Positions 13,830-18,756 of a DNA stretch of 18,756 nucleotides are shown here, one piece after another. Both the position numbers and the translations under genes were made by a program. Where the stretch lies: NCBI GenBank assembly GCA_031553675.1, contig JAVBLF010000065.1, positions 1-18,756 of the forward strand, in the 5' to 3' direction. Position 1 is the stretch's first letter, and the number at the start of each line of letters is the position of its first letter. This stretch comes from JAVBLF01 sp031553675 (GTDB lineage: Bacteria; Bacillota; Clostridia; Christensenellales; CALWSW01). The notes beneath the pieces were generated by a model that did not search any database, was not told where the DNA came from, and saw only the letters and a list, made by a program, of their open reading frames with translations.

Positions 13830-14206
13830 ACGATATATTGTTTTATCTATGTCAAATCTGTCGCAGATATGACGCCCCACTCCCCAGCGCTCGCGATCGG
13901 CGACATCCATTCGTGCATTTATATACACAAAAATACCGCTTGTACGGCAAACGGCATTTTCGCTTCGTCGCGGACGAACTGCTAACCACCTGCAGATTGT
14001 CCTGCAGAAGGACGGCCCTCTCACAAGCCTGTCACTGCTAACAGTATAATCGCAAGCCCATATTCATGTGTTACGCTTTTGCAACAATTAAGTCAATTTA
14101 CGCGCACAATCGAGTTGCAGATCGCCACAGCGCATTTCGGTTTTATTACATATCAGTTGCCTATGTGATAAAACGCAATACCGCCATATTGCCTTACGCT
14201 GCCATC
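13830..14206. other. AT-richer stretch without a recognisable gene
   Basis: About 380 bp between the SRP promoter and the QueG-like stop codon. Base composition is clearly more AT-rich than the flanks. Open frames are short, lack ribosome sites and encode nothing I recognise. It holds several dyads: CTGCAG-ATTGTC-CTGCAG near 13990-14008, a 13-bp inverted repeat at 14140-14174, and GCAATA-CCGCCA-TATTGC at 14175-14192. It may be a regulatory region, an unrecognised RNA, or remains of a mobile element. Confidence 0.6.
14140..14174. repeat. 13-bp AT-rich inverted repeat
   Basis: GTTTTATTACATA (14140-14152) is matched by TATGTGATAAAAC (14162-14174) with one T:G mismatch and a 9-nt spacer. No T tract follows on either strand, so an operator-like site or hairpin is more likely than a terminator. 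Confidence 0.7.
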
Positions 14207-15124
14207 TCACGATTCCATTGAGGCGATGTACCAAGCGGCCGCATCGCGCTCGCAATCGCTCCCCTCTTCGAGAAGGCGCCGCGCCGCACCGGCAAACGTG
14301 CCATTTCCGCGCTTGGCCGCCAAGACGAGCGCCTGGGCCGTCAAACGTCCCTGCGTGATCATGTTCTTTCCAAGTCGATCGGCAAAGCGCTTTTTATCCG
14401 CCCCATCCAGATCGATCAAGCGCTCGAACGTAAAAAGTGACGCCAGATCCTCCGGCGTTTCGACCGCCTCTATGGCAGCGTTTTTCGGACAAACTTTCTG
14501 GCAAATGTCACAGCCCGTCAAGCCTGACATCTTCTCCTTGACCCAGTCGGGCATCGCCTGGCCGTTCATGTACCAACGGATGCAGCGCGTCGGGTCGAGT
14601 TCGTCGCCGATCGCCTGCGCTGGACAAGCTTTCGCGCATCGATCGCACGATGCGCACGGATCTTCCCCCGCGTTCACGCGAACCGCGTCGGGCGCAAACG
14701 CATCGGTCAGCATCCAGCGGACCGTAAAACGGCTCCCCAGCTCGTCGGTCGAGGCGAGGCTGTTCCGCCCAATGCGCGCAATGCCGGACTGCGCCAGCAT
14801 GCCCTTGGCCGGTAACTCAGCCATGACGACGGCCAGCCCTTCTTCCGCGCTCCAGGCCTCCAGTTTTCGCCCGATCCCATAGAGCGCGTGCGAAGCCAAG
14901 TAAAACGCCGACAGGTCCGGTCCGCCATCCTTCCGCGCGCGAAAGGGCCGATACGCCTTGAGCAGCGCGATCATGCAGGTCGTACCCGGCAGATGCGAGA
15001 ACGGATCGCCTTCGAGCTTCCGCGCGGTCTCGCTCCCCTTGTAACGCCACTTTCGCGGCGCGACGAAATACACCGCATCGACGCCCCATTCCCGCGCCTT
15101 TGCCTCCCAAACCGATCGCTCCAT
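14207..15124 (-). CDS. QueG-like protein with two 4Fe-4S clusters
   Basis: A 305-residue cytosolic protein related to epoxyqueuosine reductase. Two ferredoxin motifs are visible: Cys157, Cys160, Cys163, Cys167 (CASCDRCAKACP) and Cys181 with Cys205, Cys208, Cys212 (CDICQKVCP). The C-terminal 45 residues (AAKRGNGTFAGAARRLLEEGS...AAAWYIASM) look like a HEAT-type repeat as in QueG. It is shorter than E. coli QueG (about 379), and I do not find the active-site RDYHK-type segment, so reduction of epoxyqueuosine, which needs B12, is not assured. ATG 15124 is chosen because AAGGGGG lies 7 nt upstream; an in-frame ATG at 15163 overlaps the -10 box. A possible promoter lies directly upstream. Confidence 0.85.
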   Translation of the reverse strand: MERSVWEAKAREWGVDAVYFVAPRKWRYKGSETARKLEGDPFSHLPGTTCMIALLKAYRPFRARKDGGPDLSAFYLASHALYGIGRKLEAWSAEEGLAVVMAELPAKGMLAQSGIARIGRNSLASTDELGSRFTVRWMLTDAFAPDAVRVNAGEDPCASCDRCAKACPAQAIGDELDPTRCIRWYMNGQAMPDWVKEKMSGLTGCDICQKVCPKNAAIEAVETPEDLASLFTFERLIDLDGADKKRFADRLGKNMITQGRLTAQALVLAAKRGNGTFAGAARRLLEEGSDCERDAAAWYIASMES

Positions 15125-15148
15125 CGCTGTGCCCCCTTTTTTTGCCCC

Positions 15149-15178
15149 ATTATAGCACGGCAAAACAGGCGATGCACA
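15149..15178 (-). promoter_or_regulatory. Promoter of the QueG-like gene
   Basis: Minus-strand GTGC followed by a perfect TATAAT (15149-15154), same block as the other extended -10 promoters here. The -35 is weak (TGTGCA at 18 bp, 15173-15178) and lies inside the hairpin at 15162-15195. Confidence 0.6.
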
Positions 15179-15195
15179 AAGCGATCGCCTGTTTT
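15162..15195 (-). terminator. 12-bp terminator-like hairpin overlapping a promoter
   Basis: AAAACAGGCGAT (15162-15173) pairs perfectly with ATCGCCTGTTTT (15184-15195) around a 10-nt loop, with TTTT closing either arm. In the minus direction it would end a transcript coming from 15200-15600; in the plus direction no known gene ends here. Confidence 0.6.
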
Positions 15196-15597
15196 ATGTC
15201 CGGTCTGTCCCGGAGCAGGCGGGTTGCCCCGCCTGGTACAAGAAGGAATCGTCCGCACTGCTTCTCTTGTCGGCAAAAGTAGAGCTGCGCTTGTTTCGTT
15301 TGCCCGTAAACCATGAAACACTCGACTCGGTTTCTTCAAACGGTAAGCCCGTCGCATCTGCGTACGCGTTCCACATCGGCCTGATGGCGATATGCGCGTT
15401 TGCTCTGAAACCGTTCAAGACATCTCCCGGATGCGTTGAATGTGCGGACAAGCCTCGCTTGACGGGCTGCGTCCGATTTCTTCTTGCCCGCTTAGTATGG
15501 CTCGTGACCGCGCTGCTATTCCGTGGGATATTTTGTCATTTTTTTGCCAAGCGCGCGCATCTTGTCACTTTTTGTCCGCTGTTTTCGACTGTCTGCT
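15196..15597. other. Stretch without a confident gene, upstream of the B12 promoter
   Basis: About 400 bp. Open frames exist on both strands (plus 15267-15680; minus 15451-15194), but neither has a ribosome site, and the plus one runs into the B12 promoter and riboswitch. An 8-bp GC hairpin with a TTGC loop lies at 15216-15235, and CGGAC...GTCCG arms flank an AGCC/GGCT pairing at about 15446-15475. The terminator-like hairpin at 15162-15195 would suit a minus-strand transcript from here. It may be a decayed gene or an unrecognised RNA. Confidence 0.5.
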
Positions 15598-15626
15598 TTG
15601 CGCCCCGCCAGTGCATGTGCTATAAT
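15598..15626 (+). promoter_or_regulatory. Promoter of the cobalamin operon
   Basis: TTGCGC (15598-15603) and perfect TATAAT (15621-15626), 17 bp apart, with an extended TGTGC before the -10. Transcription would start near 15633, about 35 nt before the riboswitch P1 stem. Confidence 0.8.
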
Positions 15627-15667
15627 AAAACCGCAAGAATGCAATACTTTGACCTCAAGTCTATGCA

Positions 15668-15816
15668 AATCGAGCCGTAGCAGGGAAGCGGGTGCAATTC
15701 CCGCGCTGTCCCGCAGCTGTAAGCGTGGAGCGCCGTTTCATAACGCCACTGGCCTTGCGCCGGGAAGGCGAATCGGCGCGTCGATACGCGAGCCAGAAAA
15801 CCTGTCGGCTTGGATT
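15668..15816 (+). promoter_or_regulatory. Cobalamin (B12) riboswitch aptamer
   Basis: Conserved core elements appear in order: AGGGAAGCGGGTGCAATTCC, GCTGTCCCGCAGCTGTAAGC, CGCCACTGG, GCCGGGAAGGCG, CGCGAGCCAGAAAACCTG. P1 closes between AATCGAGCCG (15668-15677) and CGGCTTGGATT (15806-15816). The leader continues with GC-rich hairpins and a terminator before cbiC. Binding of adenosyl- or other cobalamin should favour termination, giving feedback control of the cbi operon. Confidence 0.96.
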
Positions 15817-15870
15817 TGCGCCCGGCACCACGCGGATGGGCGGGCGCTTGCCATGTGTTTTCGGCATGGT

Positions 15871-15895
15871 GAGCCCGCAACCGGGCTCTTTTTTT
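15871..15895 (+). terminator. Riboswitch expression-platform terminator
   Basis: GAGCCC (15871-15876) pairs with GGGCTC (15883-15888) around GCAACC, followed by seven T. It lies 35 nt before the cbiC start, between aptamer and gene, as expected for transcriptional control. Confidence 0.9.
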
Positions 15896-15930
15896 CGCCA
15901 ATTGATCGCCCCCACGGAAGGAGACTTCGC

Positions 15931-16566
15931 ATGTGGAAACAATATAAACCCGAGGAAATCGAGGCCAAAAGCTTCGCCATCATCCGCTCGGAAATGGAAT
16001 CCTGGCAGGGCAGCATCGAGGAAAGCTGGGTCGTGCTGCGCGTCATTCACGCCAGCGCCGACTTCGACTTTCAACACACGCTCGCCTTCTCGAAAGACGC
16101 CGTTACGCGCGGGATGACCGCCCTCCAAAACGGCGCCACGATCGTCTCCGACACAAACATGGCACTCGCCGGCATCAGTAAGCCCGCGCTCGCCGCCTGC
16201 GGTGGACAGGCCGTCTGCCTCATGGCCGACGAGGACGTCGCCGTCGAGGCCAAAGAACGCGGCGTCACGCGCGCCGTCGTCGCCGTCGAAAAGGCCGCCG
16301 AACGCTACCCCAATGGCGTCTTCGCGATCGGCAACGCCCCGACCGCCCTGCTGCGCCTGATCGAGCTCGTCCGCGATGGCGTCGCGCAACCCGCCCTCGT
16401 CATCGGCGCGCCTGTCGGCTTCGTCAACGTCGTCGAAGCCAAAGAAGAACTGCTCAAAACCGACATTCCTTACATCTGCGCGCGCGGGCGAAAGGGCGGC
16501 AGCACCATCGCCGCCGCCATCTGCAACGCTCTGCTATACGGAAAAAACGCTCCGGGGGTACGCTAA
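15931..16566 (+). CDS. cbiC: Precorrin-8X / cobalt-precorrin-8 methylmutase
   Basis: Moves the methyl group from C-11 to C-12 to give hydrogenobyrinate or cobyrinate in cobalamin synthesis. The 211-residue protein has the family's length and shows the catalytic His40 in RVIHASADFDF, then VSDTNMALAGI, FAIGNAPTALL, GAPVGFVNVVEAKEEL and the C-terminal GRKGGSTIAAAICNALL. Homologue of CobH. ATG 15931 has GGAAGGAG 6 nt upstream; a longer in-frame reading would run through the riboswitch. It is the first gene of the riboswitch-controlled operon and is separated from cbiD by 313 nt carrying the 72-bp repeats. Confidence 0.96.
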   Translation: MWKQYKPEEIEAKSFAIIRSEMESWQGSIEESWVVLRVIHASADFDFQHTLAFSKDAVTRGMTALQNGATIVSDTNMALAGISKPALAACGGQAVCLMADEDVAVEAKERGVTRAVVAVEKAAERYPNGVFAIGNAPTALLRLIELVRDGVAQPALVIGAPVGFVNVVEAKEELLKTDIPYICARGRKGGSTIAAAICNALLYGKNAPGVR

Positions 16567-16586
16567 ACCGCGGCCAAAGGGTCGCT

Positions 16587-16802
16587 GTCTCGCGCAGGCG
16601 CTCGACCCCTGTGAATTGCACAAAAATGTGCAATTCCCGTTGAGGCTGTTCGCCTCATGTCTCGCGCAGGCGCTCGACCCCTGTGAATTGCACAATAATG
16701 TGCAATTCCCGTTGGGGCTGTTCGCCTCATGTCTCGCGCAAGCGCTCGACCCCTGTGAATTGCACAATAATGTGCAATTCCCGTTGAGGCTGTTCGCCTC
16801 AA
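16587..16802 (+). repeat. Three tandem 72-bp repeats between cbiC and cbiD
   Basis: Units begin at 16587, 16659 and 16731 and are nearly identical. Each holds a 10-bp perfect hairpin, GAATTGCACA / TGTGCAATTC with loop AAAA or ATAA (16613-16636, 16685-16708, 16757-16780), and a shorter GAGGC-TGTTC-GCCTC hairpin (GGGGC in unit 2). The length is a multiple of three and no stop is made in the cbiD frame, but the region lies upstream of the cbiD start. Confidence 0.95.
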
Positions 16803-16818
16803 CCCCTTTGGAATCCCT
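16783..16818 (+). repeat. End of the repeat block shared with the copy at 6547-6582
   Basis: The right end of unit 3 runs on into AACCCCTTTGGAATCCCT, a segment absent after units 1 and 2 but present in the distant copy. Its hairpin is the best formed of all: GTTGAGGC / GCCTCAAC, 8 bp, loop TGTTC. Confidence 0.8.
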
Positions 16819-16879
16819 ATCCTTGTCAATTTCGTGCGCCACTCCGTGGCACGCGAATCCAGCTTCGGAGGCAGACACT

Positions 16880-17953
16880 TTGCGAGAAGGAAGAACGACC
16901 GGTACCTGTGCGGCGGCGGCAACGGCTGCCGCTGCGCGGTACCTGCAAGACGGAACCGTGAGCGAGGCCGTCGCGATCGACACACCGGCTGGCAAACGCC
17001 TGGTGATCGAAACGCGCTTCGTCGAGGCGGATGGAAACGCGGCCAGCTTCGCCGTGCTGAAAGACGCCGGAGACGACCCCGACGTCACCGACGGCATGGA
17101 CGTGCTATCGCGCGTCGAATTGCGTGACGGCGAAGGCGACATCGAGTTCGCGGCGGGCGAGGGCGTCGGGATCGTCACGAAGCCCGGCCTCAAGATCCCG
17201 CCCGGCCAGCCCGCGATCAATCCGGTGCCGCGCGAGATGATCGCGCGTGAAATCCGCGATCGTTTCCCGCGCCGCGCCGCCACGGTAACCGTTTCGATCC
17301 CGGGCGGCGACTCGGTCGCAAAGCGCACCTTCAACCCGCGCCTCGGCATCGAAGGGGGGCTCAGCGTCCTCGGCACGACGGGCATCGTCCGCCCCATGAG
17401 CGCGCAAGCCTTGATCGACACCATTTACGAGGAGTTGAACGTCAAAGCTGCGATTTCCCTCGAACTGCTGATCCTCACGTTCGGCGCCATGGGGGAACGC
17501 GCCCTCGAAGCCTTGGGCTACGACGCAGATCGCATGGCGCAGGTCAGCAATTACGTCGGTCTGGCGCTCGATCGCGCCGCCAAGCTCGGCTTTCACCGCA
17601 TCGTCTTGGGCGGCCACGTCGGCAAGCTCTGCAAGGTTTCGGCGGGCATCTTCATGACACACTCCGCCACCGCCGACGCCCGCGCCGAGATCGTCGTCTG
17701 CCACGCCGCGCTCTGTGGCGTGCCGCTGCCGACACTCCGCACACTCTATGATGCGCCGACGACCAAGGCCGCTGACGCCATCCTGCTCGAAACCGGCCTC
17801 GCCGCCGACGTATGGCGCTCGATTGGCCGCGAAACCGAAAAACGCGCTACGTTGCGCGCTGGGCGGCGCATCGAATGCGTGCTGCTAGACGACGCAGGAC
17901 AGCCGCTTTTCGCTTCCACGCTTGATGAAGGAGGTCTTGTATGCGAAAACTGA
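16880..17953 (+). CDS. cbiD: Cobalt-precorrin-5B C1-methyltransferase
   Basis: Adds the C-1 methyl group in the anaerobic corrin pathway. 357 residues, usual family length. The N-terminal REGRTTGTCAAAATAA signature is at residues 2-17, followed by GVGIVTKPGLKIPPGQPAINPVPR and the GGHVGKLCKVSAG segment. TTG 16880 is chosen: GGAGG (16867-16871) lies 8 nt upstream and the signature normally sits at the very start of the protein; no ATG fits. The frame is open much further upstream through the 72-bp repeats, but that part encodes repeat-derived peptide only. The gene overlaps the next by 13 nt. CbiD marks the oxygen-independent route. Confidence 0.94.
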   Translation: MREGRTTGTCAAAATAAAARYLQDGTVSEAVAIDTPAGKRLVIETRFVEADGNAASFAVLKDAGDDPDVTDGMDVLSRVELRDGEGDIEFAAGEGVGIVTKPGLKIPPGQPAINPVPREMIAREIRDRFPRRAATVTVSIPGGDSVAKRTFNPRLGIEGGLSVLGTTGIVRPMSAQALIDTIYEELNVKAAISLELLILTFGAMGERALEALGYDADRMAQVSNYVGLALDRAAKLGFHRIVLGGHVGKLCKVSAGIFMTHSATADARAEIVVCHAALCGVPLPTLRTLYDAPTTKAADAILLETGLAADVWRSIGRETEKRATLRAGRRIECVLLDDAGQPLFASTLDEGGLVCEN

Positions 17954-18756
17954 CCGTCATCGGCGTCGGCCCTGGAGCCGCCGATCGGCTGACACTCCAA
18001 GCCCGCGCCGCCATCGACGCAGCCGGAATCGTGTTTGCCGCCCAACGCCACGCCGAACTCGCATCCGGCCAAACCGTGCACGACCTCAAGCCCTTTTCCG
18101 TCGCCTGTGAGCGCATGGAATCGGCCTTGCAGTCCACTGACGTCGCGGTGCTCGTCTCGGGCGATCCGACCCAGTTCAGCATGACGCCGCTGATCCGACG
18201 GCGTTTCGCCGATCGCGCCGACATCGCCTTTTCTGTGCTGCCCGGCATCGGCTCGATCCAAAGCCTCTTCTGCCATCTCGCCGAGCCGTCCCAGGACGCC
18301 GTTTTGCGCAGCCTGCACGGACGACCGTTCGATCCCGCGCAGATCTGTGCGCTCGTCGCGCAAAACCCGCTCACCGTCTTTCTCACCGACCCCGTCAACC
18401 ATCCCGCGCGCGTCTCCGTGGCGCTGGCCGAACGAGGCTTTGGCCACCTCGACGCCGCGTATGGCGAGAACCTCTCTTACCCCGACGAAATCGTCTGGCA
18501 GGGGAGCGTCGAAGCCCTCTCCCAAAAAACAACGGGCGGCCAATGCGTGCTGCGCATCCGAAACGCCACGCCTATCCCCCCACCCGTCTCCCCCACCCTG
18601 CGCGACGAAGACTTTACGCGCGGCGATCGCCCCATGACGAAGGCCGAAATCCGCATGCTCAGCGCCTGCAAGCTCGGCCTCACACCCAACGCCGTCGTAT
18701 GGGACGCTGGTGCGGGCACCGGTTCGGTCGCGATCCAGTGCGCCTTGCTCGCCCCC
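17941..18756 (+). CDS. cbiET: Precorrin-6Y C5,15-methyltransferase, CbiE-CbiT fusion (cut by window end)
   Basis: The frame starts at ATG 17941 (AAGGAGG 6 nt upstream, inside the end of cbiD) and is open to the window edge, 272 codons. Residues 1 to about 190 are the CbiE tetrapyrrole methylase domain: LTVIGVGPGAADRLTLQA, VLVSGDPTQFS, and VLPGIGSIQSL. A short linker leads to the CbiT domain with PMTKAEIRMLSACKLGL and the SAM loop DAGAGTGSVAIQCA. Both domains act on precorrin-6B: methylation at C-5 and C-15, and decarboxylation of the acetate side chain. The fusion corresponds to CobL. About 130 residues of CbiT are expected beyond the window. Confidence 0.95.
   Translation, partial: MRKLTVIGVGPGAADRLTLQARAAIDAAGIVFAAQRHAELASGQTVHDLKPFSVACERMESALQSTDVAVLVSGDPTQFSMTPLIRRRFADRADIAFSVLPGIGSIQSLFCHLAEPSQDAVLRSLHGRPFDPAQICALVAQNPLTVFLTDPVNHPARVSVALAERGFGHLDAAYGENLSYPDEIVWQGSVEALSQKTTGGQCVLRIRNATPIPPPVSPTLRDEDFTRGDRPMTKAEIRMLSACKLGLTPNAVVWDAGAGTGSVAIQCALLAP

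Noticed and set aside
13815..14024. 69-codon minus-strand open frame in the AT-rich gap
   Set aside because: No ribosome site, no hydrophobic or domain pattern, and it overlaps dyad-rich non-coding DNA.
15194..15451. 85-codon minus-strand open frame
   Set aside because: No ribosome site or recognised domain; kept only as part of the unexplained stretch at 15164-15597.
15267..15680. 137-codon plus-strand open frame before the B12 riboswitch
   Set aside because: It runs through the promoter, transcription start and first part of the leader, and has no ribosome site.
16613..16780. Tandem riboswitch remnants, because TGCAATTCCCG also occurs in the B12 aptamer
   Set aside because: Only 11 bases are shared, in the repeat they belong to a simple inverted repeat, and no other aptamer element is present.
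16587..16802. CRISPR-like array
   Set aside because: The 72-bp units are contiguous with no unique spacers, and no cas genes are present.
16376..16879. N-terminal extension of CbiD containing three 24-residue repeats
   Set aside because: It overlaps cbiC out of frame, and the CbiD signature begins directly after TTG 16880 with a proper ribosome site; the repeats are non-coding hairpin units that happen to keep the frame open.

Overview
The window reads as chromosomal DNA from a GC-rich (about 60% by eye) Gram-positive bacterium of the Bacillota, most likely a Clostridia-type anaerobe. The clues are the order DUF1385 (yqhQ) - prmC - prfA - ywlC (Sua5) - ywlE - rpiB - upp; a large SRP RNA with an Alu domain, as in Bacillus and Clostridium; strong Shine-Dalgarno sequences; several TTG starts; extended -10 promoters of the TRTGnTATAAT type; and the anaerobic (cbiD-type) cobalamin route under a B12 riboswitch.

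Layout. 1-3400: the 3' end of a gene for a very repetitive Tyr/Asp/Lys/Gly protein meets, across a bidirectional terminator, a minus-strand proA - secreted amidase operon. A small exported protein gene follows on the plus strand. 3429-7125: a minus-strand lipoprotein with a Cys/His tail diverges from an M24 peptidase, a DUF2284 Cys-rich protein and a deoxyinosine glycosylase-like gene. 7139-13225: two housekeeping blocks for translation and nucleotide metabolism (yqhQ-prmC-prfA; ywlC-ywlE-rpiB-upp), closed by a strong terminator. 13245-13804 (minus): SRP RNA with its own near-consensus promoter and terminator, then a 48-residue protein gene. 13830-14206: AT-richer DNA without a clear gene but with dyads. 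14207-15124 (minus): a QueG-like double 4Fe-4S protein. 15164-15597: a second stretch without a clear gene. 15598-18756: promoter, cobalamin riboswitch, intrinsic terminator, then cbiC, cbiD and a cbiE-cbiT fusion cut by the window end.

How the genes work together. PrmC methylates the GGQ glutamine of the RF1 encoded by the next, overlapping gene; Sua5 makes the precursor for t6A in tRNA; SRP RNA serves membrane targeting. RpiB and Upp feed ribose-phosphate/PRPP and uracil salvage. The cobalamin genes form one operon likely shut off by B12.

Most worth a second look: (i) an intergenic repeat family present as a triplicated 72-bp unit between cbiC and cbiD and as a diverged copy 10 kb away, with hairpins and one compensatory base-pair change between copies; (ii) a pentapeptide-period protein at the left edge; (iii) an SRP RNA with a UGAC instead of GGAA tetraloop; (iv) thirteen copies of the palindrome GCGATCGC, far above chance; (v) two gene-poor, hairpin-bearing stretches around the QueG-like gene. 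I found no CRISPR array, phage genes, intact insertion sequence or clear new defence system.
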